Part shown: one piece after another, positions 42,120-49,779 of the stretch
How the letters are laid out: every line of letters starts with the position of its first letter
How positions within the stretch are numbered: the stretch's first letter is position 1
DNA from: Sphingopyxis panaciterrulae
Lineage (GTDB): Bacteria > Pseudomonadota > Alphaproteobacteria > Sphingomonadales > Sphingomonadaceae
Length of the DNA stretch: 64,000 bases
NCBI RefSeq assembly: GCF_014199295.1
Contig: NZ_JACIJH010000004.1
Location: 62,001-126,000, forward strand
Direction: 5' to 3'
Made by a program: the position numbers and the translations under genes
Notes under the pieces: model-generated
What the model saw: the letters and a program-made list of their open reading frames with translations, nothing else
What the model was told of the DNA's origin: nothing
The model's database searches: none

Positions 42120-42665
42120 ATGACGAAATTCTCGGTCAACGACCGGCCGGTCGAATATCGCATGGACCCCGAAACGCCTCTGCTGTGGGCGCTGCGCGAT
42201 GCGTCGAACCTGACCGGCACCAAATATGGCTGCGGCACCGGCGATTGCGGCGCCTGCACCGTCGACATCGACGGCGAGGCGATCCGCAGTTGCCTCGTCA
42301 CCATCGCCGAGTGCGAGGGACGCCTCGTCACGACGATCGAGGGTCTGTCGCGAGACCGCAGCCATCCGGTGCAGCAGGCGTGGGTCGCCGAACAGGTGCC
42401 GCAGTGCGGTTTCTGCCAGTCGGGGATGATCATGGCCGCGGCGGTGCTGCTGCGCGGCAACAGCAGCCCCAGCGATGCCGAGATCGACGCTGCGATCACC
42501 AACATCTGCCGCTGCGGCACCTATCCGCGCATCCGCGCCGCGGTGCGCCGCGCCGGGCGGGTGCTGCGCGGCGAGGAGCGCATCGCCGCCGCCCCGCCGC
42601 CCGGCATTCGGCCAGAGGACGCCGCGCGCGCCGTCCCCGCGATGCGCGCGCCGCCGGGTTCGTGA
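42120..42665 (+). CDS. 2Fe-2S subunit of a xanthine-dehydrogenase-family enzyme (IorA-like)
   Basis: A 181-residue protein with two 2Fe-2S centres. The plant-type cluster is Y-G-C-G-T-G-D-C-G-A-C-T near residue 40, and the second is C-G-F-C-Q-S-G near residue 98 with N-I-C-R-C-G-T-Y near residue 130. This is the small subunit of molybdenum hydroxylases such as isoquinoline 1-oxidoreductase. The large molybdopterin subunit normally follows at once, but here an RcnB-like gene follows and no molybdenum subunit is in the window. It may partner a subunit encoded elsewhere. Confidence 0.9.
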   Translation: MTKFSVNDRPVEYRMDPETPLLWALRDASNLTGTKYGCGTGDCGACTVDIDGEAIRSCLVTIAECEGRLVTTIEGLSRDRSHPVQQAWVAEQVPQCGFCQSGMIMAAAVLLRGNSSPSDAEIDAAITNICRCGTYPRIRAAVRRAGRVLRGEERIAAAPPPGIRPEDAARAVPAMRAPPGS

Positions 42666-42672
42666 GGTGCAA

Positions 42673-42702
42673 GCTGAACCGCAGGCAACAATGCGGTTCA
42701 GC
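42673..42702 (+). terminator. Stem-loop after the 2Fe-2S gene
   Basis: GCTGAACCGC and GCGGTTCAGC are perfect reverse complements around ten bases, seven bases past the stop. No T-run follows, so termination is uncertain. Confidence 0.4.
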
Positions 42703-42789
42703 ACCCGATCATCTTGCCAGGCCTATAACTTGTCCCAAGCTCCCGGCTGGTCTCTTCGGCCCATGGGACATGGAATGGAGACAGGCACG

Positions 42790-43635
42790 ATGAAGAAGTT
42801 TTTCGGGGGATTGCTGATGGCGGCGACCATCCTCACCCCGCTCGGCCCGGCCTTCGCGCGGCCCGACAGCCCCCGCACCCACAATGCGCAGCGCGGCGAT
42901 CATTCGCGCAGCCAGAATGCGCAGCGCAATCATCGCGGCGAATCGCGCCCGCGGGTGCAACAGCGCCAGACCCGTCCGCAAGTCCGACGCGAACGGCCGC
43001 AGGTGCAGCGCCAACGCTCGCACGTCGAGCGTCAGCGCCCGCAAACCCGCACGAACCGCAACTGGGCCGATCGCAACCGCGGCGAGAATCGCAACCGGGT
43101 CGACCGGAACCGTGGCGAAACTCGCAACTGGGCGGATCGCAACCGGCGCGACACGCGCGACCGCAATCGGAACGACAATCGGAATTGGAACCGGGGCGAC
43201 CGCCGCGATGGCCGCGACTGGAACCGCAATGACAATCGCCGCTGGGACCGGAACGATCGGCGCAACGATCATCGCTGGGACCGCGACAACGACCGTCGTT
43301 GGGACCGCAATCGCAGCGATCGTCGCAACTGGAGCCGCGACTGGCGGCATGACCGCCGCTACGACTGGCGGAATTACCGCCAGGCGCACCGCAGCTATTA
43401 CCGCATGCCGCGCTATTATTCGCCGTACCGCAACCATCGCTACACGCGATTCAGCATCGGCTTCACCCTGGGGTCGCTCTTCTACGGCGAGCGCTACTGG
43501 ATCAACGACCCCTGGTATTATCGTCTGCCGCCCGCCTACGGCAGCTATCGCTGGGTCCGCTATTATGACGACGCGCTGCTCGTCGACATCTATTCGGGCC
43601 AAGTGGTGGACGTCATCTACGACTTCTTCTGGTAA
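42790..43635 (+). CDS. RcnB-family periplasmic protein with Arg/Asn/Asp-rich tract
   Basis: A 281-residue exported protein with a signal peptide (M-K-K-F-F-G-G-L-L-M, cleavage after F-A near residue 24). The middle (about residues 40-195) is almost only Arg, Asn, Asp, Trp and Gln in loose repeats such as D-R-N-R-G-E and W-D-R-N. The last 70 residues contain Y-Y-D-D-A-L-L-V-D-I-Y-S-G-Q-V-V-D-V-I, the end of RcnB-type proteins. E. coli RcnB takes part in nickel/cobalt balance, but sphingomonad members carry long tracts of unknown use. The ATG at 42790 has GGAG ten bases upstream. A clear terminator follows. Confidence 0.8.
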   Translation: MKKFFGGLLMAATILTPLGPAFARPDSPRTHNAQRGDHSRSQNAQRNHRGESRPRVQQRQTRPQVRRERPQVQRQRSHVERQRPQTRTNRNWADRNRGENRNRVDRNRGETRNWADRNRRDTRDRNRNDNRNWNRGDRRDGRDWNRNDNRRWDRNDRRNDHRWDRDNDRRWDRNRSDRRNWSRDWRHDRRYDWRNYRQAHRSYYRMPRYYSPYRNHRYTRFSIGFTLGSLFYGERYWINDPWYYRLPPAYGSYRWVRYYDDALLVDIYSGQVVDVIYDFFW

Positions 43636-43663
43636 TATCCTTTCGGTTACCGGAAGACCAACT

Positions 43664-43692
43664 GAAGGGCTGGCCTTGCCGGCCCTTCTTTT
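43664..43692 (+). terminator. Rho-independent terminator of the RcnB-like gene
   Basis: GAAGGGC (43664-43670) and GCCCTTC (43682-43688) pair with a further GGC/GCC inside, followed by TTTT. It separates convergent genes. Confidence 0.88.
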
Positions 43693-43698
43693 ATGCCG

Positions 43699-46326
43699 CT
43701 ATGCCGCGCGGCGCCCCTTGGCACCCGATCCCGCGGCCCCGATCAGCGCTTCGACCTCGATCGTCTCGGCGAACTGCACCCCGACTCGGTTGCCGTCCGA
43801 CCAGCGCGCGGTCGCCTCCAGCCGCGTCCCCCCGCCGAAATCCAGTGTCAGCGCCGCGCCGGGCGGCACATTCCACAGCCCTTCGATCAGCGCCCCGCCC
43901 GACGCGATGTTGCGCACGTTCGCGTCATAGCGATAGCCGCCGCTCGTCACCTCGATCCGCCGCAGGATATGTCGCCGCGGCTCGCGCGCGCTCTGATATC
44001 CCTGCGCGACGACGCGCCCACCGCCCTCGCCGATCAGCGCCAGCACCCCATCCAGGTTCATCGGTCGGCCATAGATATAGCCCTGGACATGGCTGCAACC
44101 CAGCCGCCGGATCAACGCCAGGTCGTCGTGCGTCTCGACCCCCTCGGCGGTCGTCTCCATGCCGAGCGCGGTCGCGAGGCCGACGATCGACGAGATGATC
44201 GCCGCGTTCATGCTGTCCGCGTCGGCGGCGCCGAGCACGAAGCTCTGGTCGATCTTGATCTTGTCGAACGGCGCCTTCTTCAGATAGCCGAGCGCCGAAT
44301 AGCCGGTACCGAAATCGTCGAGCGCCAGCCGCACCCCGGTGCGCTTCAGCCGCTGGAACATCGCCAGATTCTCGGCGCTTTCGTCGAGGAACACCCCCTC
44401 GGTGATCTCCAGCTCGAGCTGCTCGGGCGCGATCCCGGCGGCTGACACCGCGCTCAGGATCGTCGCGGGCAATTTGTCGTTGGCGAACTGACGCGGCGAC
44501 ACGTTCACCGCGACGCGATAGCCGGACCCCAGCTTGGCGATCGTCGCGCAGGCGGTGCGGATGATCCATTCGCCGATCGGCACGATCAGGTTCGATTCCT
44601 CGGCGATGGGAATGAATTTCGCCGGGCTCACCCCGCCGCCGTCGCGCTCCCAGCGGATCAGCGCCTCGAAACCGGTGATCCGCTCGCGCGAGACGTCGAC
44701 GATCGGCTGATAGAGCAATCGCAGCTCGCCGCGCGCCAGCGCATCGCGCAGCGCATCCTCGATCGCCTTGCGCTCGTTCGCCTCGTCGTGCATCGCGTCG
44801 GCATAGAAGCGATAGACGCCGCGCCCCGCGTCCTTGGCGGCATAGAGCGCCAGGTCGGCGTTGCGCACCAGCGCCGCCGCGCTCACCGCCGCGCCGTCGG
44901 CGACCGCGATGCCGACCGACGATCCGATCCGCACCTGCTCGCCCTCGATAGCGAAGGGCTTGGCGAGGCTCAGGATAATCGCATTGGCGATGCTCGCGAT
45001 CTTCTCGGCCTGGATGATCTGCGGCAGCACGATCTGGAATTCGTCGCCGCCCAGCCGCCCGACCTGCCCCTTGTCGCCGATGATCTGGGTCAGCCGCCCC
45101 GCCGCCTGCTGGAGCAATTGGTCGCCGACCGGATGGCCGAGCGTGTCGTTGACCGCCTTGAAGCGGTCGAGGTCGAGCAACAGCAGCGCGCAGGGCTGCG
45201 GCTGCCCCATATGGTTGCGCAGCGCGCGTTCGAGCAGGTCGGTGATGTGCAGCCGGTTGGCAAGGCCCGTCAGCGTGTCGTAACGCGCAAGCTGGTTGAT
45301 TTCGCGCTCCGACCGTTTCTTTTCGGTCAGGTCGGTGCCGCTGCCGCGAAAGCCCTGGAAATGGCCGAGCGCGTTGCCGATCGGCTGGCCCGATATCGAC
45401 CACCAGCGCTCCTCGCCCGGCACCGCGGCGCGCACCATCAGCTCGTTGAACGGCGTGCGCGACGACAGGCTGAAGCCCAGCGTGCGCTCTTCATTCTCGT
45501 CGTTGCCGATGCGCTTCTTGATGATCTCGGTAAAGGGCCGGCCGAGCAGTTCGTCCAGCGGCCGCCCCAGTTTCGCCGCGACGGTCGGCGAGATATAGAC
45601 GAGCTGGCCATAGCGGTCGGTCTCCCAGAACCAGCCGCGCCCGGCGCGCTCGAATTCGCGCAGCAGACCCATCGCGCGCTGCTGTTCGGTGACCGCCTGT
45701 CGGCGCGCCCGCGTCGCGCGGCGCTGGTGACGGATATCCTCGCGCATCATCACGATCAGCAGCGCAAGGAACAGGATTCCCGCCAGCGCGAAGGGCCAGG
45801 ATGCGGCGCCGATCGCCCCGCCGAAGGCCGCCGCGCCGGCAAAGGCAAAGAAGGCCGGCCGCGCGATCGCCGAGGCCGAGGCCGCAACCAGCATCGCGCC
45901 AAGCTGCACCGCGGTGAAGGCGTCGAAGAAGAAACGCCCGTCGGGCACCGCGGTCGCCGCAAACATTGTGGCCGCGCTCGCCAGCGTGCCGAGCGCGATC
46001 ATCGCCATGCCGAGCGCCGCCGCCCGCCGCAACTGCCGCGCCGACCGCGCGCGCTTCACCCGCGCCACCTGCCCCAGCACCGTCAGCACCACGTCGCACG
46101 CGATCCCCGCCGCCATGACCGGCCCCTGCCACGATCCGGTCAGAAATCCGGGGATGCCGGGAAAGAAGGCAAAGGAAAAGAAGGCGAGCGTGCGCGCGAT
46201 CAGCACATAATGCCAAAGCTGTGCGACGCGGGTCAGCCGGGCGACGAATTCGGGCGAGTCGAGCAGCGTTTCGTCGCTCGACGCCACGCTCGCAAGCTGC
46301 CGGACGATATTCGCCTTCCCCGCCAA
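43699..46326 (-). CDS. Membrane GGDEF-EAL-PilZ cyclic-di-GMP protein with PAS domain
   Basis: An 875-residue signalling protein. Order: about five transmembrane helices (residues 35-200), a PAS domain (about 220-340), a GGDEF domain with intact G-G-D-E-F near residue 424, an EAL domain with E-A-L near 552 and D-D-F-G-T-G-Y-S-A-L, and a C-terminal PilZ domain (about 780-865; R-E-P-R-R-H and S-G-G-A-L). Both catalytic centres look complete, so it may make and break cyclic-di-GMP; PilZ would sense the product. No R-x-x-D inhibitory site is seen before G-G-D-E-F. The frame opens with TTG at 46326 (AGGA nearby); a GTG 13 codons later is another choice. No ATG start is available upstream. Confidence 0.92.
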   Translation of the reverse strand: MAGKANIVRQLASVASSDETLLDSPEFVARLTRVAQLWHYVLIARTLAFFSFAFFPGIPGFLTGSWQGPVMAAGIACDVVLTVLGQVARVKRARSARQLRRAAALGMAMIALGTLASAATMFAATAVPDGRFFFDAFTAVQLGAMLVAASASAIARPAFFAFAGAAAFGGAIGAASWPFALAGILFLALLIVMMREDIRHQRRATRARRQAVTEQQRAMGLLREFERAGRGWFWETDRYGQLVYISPTVAAKLGRPLDELLGRPFTEIIKKRIGNDENEERTLGFSLSSRTPFNELMVRAAVPGEERWWSISGQPIGNALGHFQGFRGSGTDLTEKKRSEREINQLARYDTLTGLANRLHITDLLERALRNHMGQPQPCALLLLDLDRFKAVNDTLGHPVGDQLLQQAAGRLTQIIGDKGQVGRLGGDEFQIVLPQIIQAEKIASIANAIILSLAKPFAIEGEQVRIGSSVGIAVADGAAVSAAALVRNADLALYAAKDAGRGVYRFYADAMHDEANERKAIEDALRDALARGELRLLYQPIVDVSRERITGFEALIRWERDGGGVSPAKFIPIAEESNLIVPIGEWIIRTACATIAKLGSGYRVAVNVSPRQFANDKLPATILSAVSAAGIAPEQLELEITEGVFLDESAENLAMFQRLKRTGVRLALDDFGTGYSALGYLKKAPFDKIKIDQSFVLGAADADSMNAAIISSIVGLATALGMETTAEGVETHDDLALIRRLGCSHVQGYIYGRPMNLDGVLALIGEGGGRVVAQGYQSAREPRRHILRRIEVTSGGYRYDANVRNIASGGALIEGLWNVPPGAALTLDFGGGTRLEATARWSDGNRVGVQFAETIEVEALIGAAGSGAKGRRAA

Positions 46327-46496
46327 AATCCGTCGATCCTGCTGTTTTCGACCCGGCTGGAGCCCTCGCAGAAAGGGGTTTCCAAATCCTTATTTCCAAA
46401 GGATGAATCGCCCCATTGCTGTGCCAAAATGGGGGATATTTCGGGTTAAGAACGGGGCACCATTCATGAGCCTCGCCACGATCTTACAAGCTTCGC

Positions 46497-46560
46497 CACT
46501 CCGGAGTCGATCCGGGCTCCCGCGTTTCCGGCGTCGCTGAGCGGGACCCCGGATCAGGTC
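46497..46560. repeat. Intergenic repeat, GGGACCCCGGATC family, copy 1 (partial)
   Basis: Contains CTCCGGAGTCGATCCGGG and GAGCGGGACCCCGGATCAGG. It matches the complete copy at 52238-52313 but lacks the outer GTCACC/GGTGAC ends. Confidence 0.8.
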
Positions 46561-46562
46561 GG

Positions 46563-46712
46563 CGATTATCCCCGCGACATCCGTAGCCTCCCTTCGTCAT
46601 TGCGAGGAGCGTCGCGACGAAGCAATCTCCAGCCATCGACAAGGTGGGACGCCTGCTGGAGATTGCTTCGCTCCGCTCGCAATGACGTCTACGGATGCGG
46701 AGGGGATAATCG
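46563..46712. repeat. Nested inverted repeat around a CGTCAT-GCGAGG element
   Basis: The 24-base flanks 46563-46586 and 46689-46712 are reverse complements except for a four-base block. Between them lies a CGTCATTGCGAGG...CGCAATGACG repeat (46595-46687) like that at 26643-26737. This makes a palindrome of about 150 bases with two layers. Confidence 0.85.
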
Positions 46713-46778
46713 ACAATCGGCTTCATCCCCACAATCGAAGCACTTTAGTTTCTCTTCGCAACTTGTTACACTCGCCCG

Positions 46779-47810
46779 ATGCCTGCCGTCCGCCTCCTGC
46801 CGCCCGACCGCTTCTTCGACCGCGCCCAATGGTCGGCGCTGACGCGCGCCTCGTCGTGGCGCGGTATCTGGCTCGTCGCACACGCCTGGATCGTCAGCTT
46901 CACACTCGTCGGTCTTGCGGCCTGGTCGCAGAATCCGGCCGCGTGGCTGCTCGCGATCGTCTTTCTCGGCGGCCGCCAGCTCGGGTTCGCGATCCTGATG
47001 CACGACGCGGCGCACGGCGCGCTGCATCCGAACCGAAAACTCAACAATTTCCTCGGCCAATGGCTGACCGGCGCCGCGGTGGGCTCGGACCTGATCGCCT
47101 ATCGCACCTATCATCTTCAGCATCACAAATATACGCAGCAACCGGAGGACCCCGACCTCTCGCTGTCGAAACCCTTTCCGACGACGCGCGCCAGCCTCTG
47201 GCGCAAGGTGCTGCGCGATCTCACCGGCCAGACCTTCTTCAAGCAGCGCGTCGCGCAGTTCGGCTATGCGCTCGTGGGATTGAAGGCGATGCTGCGCGGC
47301 GAGCGGGCCGAAAAGGGCCGCGCCAGCACCCGCGCCGGCACGGTGTTCAACAGGCAGTCCGACGACGGCATGACGTCACCGACCGCCGACATCGCCGGCG
47401 CGATGGCGGTGACGCGCGCGGTCGGCCGCTTCCTGCTCGTTCAGGCGGTGCTGCTCGCCGCCTCGCTCACCCTCTACGGCTGGACGCCGTATCTGCTCTG
47501 GCTCGCGGCGCTGGCAACGACCTTCCAGCTTTATCTGCGCGTCCGCAACATCGCCGAGCACGCCTGCACGACCACCGGCAGCGACGATCCCTTCACCCAC
47601 GCGCGCACCACCCACGCCGGCTGGCTCGCCCGCGCGACGGTGGCGCCCTATTGGGTCAATTATCACGCCGAGCACCATTTGTTCATGGGCGTCCCCTGCT
47701 ACCGCCTGCCGCAGGTCCATGCCGCCCTGGGCCGCGCCGGCAAGCACGACGCCATGACCATCGCACCCAGCTACACGGCGGTGCTGCGTCAGGTGACGGC
47801 GGCGGGATAG
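46779..47810 (+). CDS. Membrane fatty-acid desaturase family protein
   Basis: A 343-residue integral membrane di-iron enzyme. The three histidine boxes are H-D-A-A-H near residue 74, H-L-Q-H-H near residue 112 and H-A-E-H-H near residue 295, with helices between. It belongs to the group that introduces double bonds into acyl lipids or hydroxylates related lipids; the exact chain or sphingolipid substrate cannot be read from sequence. It faces the serB gene, with a shared terminator. Confidence 0.9.
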   Translation: MPAVRLLPPDRFFDRAQWSALTRASSWRGIWLVAHAWIVSFTLVGLAAWSQNPAAWLLAIVFLGGRQLGFAILMHDAAHGALHPNRKLNNFLGQWLTGAAVGSDLIAYRTYHLQHHKYTQQPEDPDLSLSKPFPTTRASLWRKVLRDLTGQTFFKQRVAQFGYALVGLKAMLRGERAEKGRASTRAGTVFNRQSDDGMTSPTADIAGAMAVTRAVGRFLLVQAVLLAASLTLYGWTPYLLWLAALATTFQLYLRVRNIAEHACTTTGSDDPFTHARTTHAGWLARATVAPYWVNYHAEHHLFMGVPCYRLPQVHAALGRAGKHDAMTIAPSYTAVLRQVTAAG

Positions 47811-47813
47811 ACG

Positions 47814-47844
47814 ATCCTCCCTGCGGCGCAGCCGTGGGGAGGAT
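47814..47844. terminator. Bidirectional terminator between desaturase and serB
   Basis: ATCCTCCC (47814-47821) and GGGAGGAT (47837-47844) pair, with GCGGC/GCAGCC inside. It sits between two convergent stops only 44 bases apart. The T-runs are short. Confidence 0.6.
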
Positions 47845-47854
47845 TATTCGAAAG

Positions 47855-48739
47855 CTACCCCAGCACCCATTGCCGCCGCGCATAGCCCTGCGCCCAGAGC
47901 AGCGCGGTCAAATCATGATGACGGATCACCGCGTCGGCCGCGTCGGCCGCCGCCTGATGCGGGTGATAGGCGACGCCGAGCCCCGCCGCGGTCAGCATCG
48001 GGATGTCGTTGGCGCCGTCGCCGACCGCCAGCGTCTCGGCGAGCGGCAGGCCATGCTTCGCCGCCTCGCTCTTCAGCGTTTCGAGCTTGGTATCCTTGTC
48101 GACGATCGGCTCGGCGACCTTGCCGCTCAGCTTTCCGCCTTCGATCAGCAACTCGTTCGCGACCACCCGGTCGAAGCCGATCGCCTCGCCGACCGGCGCC
48201 GCAAAGGCAGTGAAGCCGCCGGTGACCAGCACCGAATGCGCGCCATAGGCCTTCATCGTCTGGACCAGCGTGCGCGCGCCGCGGGTCAGCCGCACCCGCT
48301 CCATCCGGCATTCGGCGAGCACGCCCTCGGCCAGCCCGCCGAGCAGCGCGACGCGTTCCATCAGCGCGCCGCGGAAATCGACCTCGCCGCGCATCGCCTT
48401 CTGGGTGATGGCCGCGACCTCGGCCTTGATCCCGGCATAGTCGGCCAGCTCGTCGATGCACTCGCAGCCGATCATCGTCGAATCCATGTCGGCGATGATC
48501 AGCTTCTTGGTCCGGTCGCCGAGCGGCTGGACGATGACGTCGAGCGCGCCATGGTCCATCTTCGCCAGTTCGGCGCGCGCGCTGACCAGGCTGCCGTGAA
48601 AGACGATATCGGCGGCATCGCCCTCGTCGAGCCAGTGCGGGGCGCCGACCTCGTGCCCCGTCGCGTCGAGGCGGTCGATCGCCTCGCGCACCACCTCGCC
48701 CGTCAGCTTTCCGGCTGCTATCAGCGTCGCAACGAACAT
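47855..48739 (-). CDS. serB: Phosphoserine phosphatase
   Basis: A 294-residue HAD-family enzyme, the last step of serine synthesis. The catalytic D-M-D-S-T lies near residue 90 and G-D-G-A-N-D-I near residue 235; the first 80 residues form an ACT-like regulatory part. The start at 48739 has AAGGAGA upstream. The start codon shares the CATG tetranucleotide with the miaA start on the other strand. Confidence 0.95.
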   Translation of the reverse strand: MFVATLIAAGKLTGEVVREAIDRLDATGHEVGAPHWLDEGDAADIVFHGSLVSARAELAKMDHGALDVIVQPLGDRTKKLIIADMDSTMIGCECIDELADYAGIKAEVAAITQKAMRGEVDFRGALMERVALLGGLAEGVLAECRMERVRLTRGARTLVQTMKAYGAHSVLVTGGFTAFAAPVGEAIGFDRVVANELLIEGGKLSGKVAEPIVDKDTKLETLKSEAAKHGLPLAETLAVGDGANDIPMLTAAGLGVAYHPHQAAADAADAVIRHHDLTALLWAQGYARRQWVLG

Positions 48740-49691
48740 GGCATCTCCTTCTTCATCCTCGCGGCCTCGGCTCGCACTTATCGCCGGACCCACCGCGAGC
48801 GGCAAGTCCGCCCTTGCCGTCGCTTTGGCGCAGGCGGTGGGGCGCGCGCAAGTGGTGAATGCCGACGCCAGCCAGGTTTATCGCGATCTCGCGATCTTGT
48901 CCGCGCGCCCGACCCCGGCCGAGATGGCCGGAGTGCCGCACCGCCTGTTCGGCCATATCGACGGAGCCGAAGCCTGCAACGCCGCACGCTGGGCCGCCGA
49001 CGCCCGCCGCGCCCTCGCTCGAGCGTGGGAGGATGATGAGGTGCCGATCCTCGTCGGCGGCACCGGCCTCTATCTGCGCACCCTGCTCTATGGCATCGCC
49101 CCGGTGCCAGAGATCGACCCAGCCGTGCGCGCCGAGGTGCGCGCAATGGACGTCGCCGACGCCCACGCCGCGCTCGCCCGGCTCGATGCCCCCGCCGCAG
49201 CGCGCCTCGCCCCCGCCGACGCCGCACGCGTCGCCCGCGCGCTGGAGGTGGTGCGCGCAACCGGCCGCCCGCTCGCCGACTGGCAGCGCGCGCGCGAAGG
49301 CGGCATCGCGGACGAGGTGGCGCTCGTCCCGCTCATCCTCCTGCCACCGCGCGAGTGGCTGCGCGCCCGCTGCGACGCGCGGCTCGGGGCGATGTTCGCG
49401 GCCGGCGCGGCCGAGGAGGTCAAGGCGCTGCTTGCTCGCGGTCTCGACCCCGACCTTCCCGTCATGCGCGCGATCGGCGTGCCGCAGATCGCGGCGTGGC
49501 TGCGCGGCGACATATCGCGCGACGAGGCGCTCGACCGGGCGCAGGCGGCGACGCGCCAATATGCGAAGCGCCAGTACACGTGGTTCCGCCACCAGCTCTC
49601 GGCCGACTGGCCGCGCCAAAGAGAATCATTATCCATCGAATCTATCAAGGAAATAGCAATAATATTACGTGATAGACTGTTGACAGGATAG
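48738..49691 (+). CDS. miaA: tRNA dimethylallyltransferase
   Basis: A 317-residue enzyme that adds a dimethylallyl group to A37 of tRNAs reading codons that start with U. The P-loop G-P-T-A-S-G-K-S-A lies near residue 17, and D-A-S-Q-V-Y near residue 42 contacts the tRNA. V-G-G-T-G-L-Y near residue 109 is also conserved. The only start ahead of the P-loop is the ATG at 48738, which lacks a ribosome site and overlaps the serB start on the opposite strand. The 3' end is unusually AT-rich for the region and leads into the ilvB leader. Confidence 0.95.
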   Translation: MASPSSSSRPRLALIAGPTASGKSALAVALAQAVGRAQVVNADASQVYRDLAILSARPTPAEMAGVPHRLFGHIDGAEACNAARWAADARRALARAWEDDEVPILVGGTGLYLRTLLYGIAPVPEIDPAVRAEVRAMDVADAHAALARLDAPAAARLAPADAARVARALEVVRATGRPLADWQRAREGGIADEVALVPLILLPPREWLRARCDARLGAMFAAGAAEEVKALLARGLDPDLPVMRAIGVPQIAAWLRGDISRDEALDRAQAATRQYAKRQYTWFRHQLSADWPRQRESLSIESIKEIAIILRDRLLTG

Positions 49692-49695
49692 AATC

Positions 49696-49743
49696 ATGCA
49701 CCTATTGCCCGCCATTCTGTTGCAGCGCACAAGCGCGCCCTGA
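49696..49743 (+). CDS. Possible ilv leader peptide (15 residues)
   Basis: ATG with AGGA seven bases upstream opens a 15-codon frame encoding M-H-L-L-P-A-I-L-L-Q-R-T-S-A-P. Five of the first nine codons are Leu or Ile (CTA, TTG, ATT, CTG, TTG), and CTA and TTG are rare in this genome. It starts five bases after the miaA stop and ends 37 bases before ilvB. A GC-rich stem (GCGCGC at 49733-49738 and 49745-49750) covers its stop. No terminator with T-run was found, so an attenuation mechanism is plausible but unproven. A TTGACA at 49680 could instead give a transcript that starts inside it. Confidence 0.4.
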   Translation: MHLLPAILLQRTSAP

Positions 49744-49779
49744 CGCGCGCACGGGCTGGGCCAGGAAAGGAGATTCGTC

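Larger units (their letters stand above)
46327..46778. other. Divergent intergenic region with nested repeats
   Basis: About 450 bases between the cyclic-di-GMP gene and the desaturase gene. It carries a partial repeat at 46497-46560 and a nested palindrome at 46563-46712. The short frames seen here lie over the repeats and are not supported. Confidence 0.7.
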
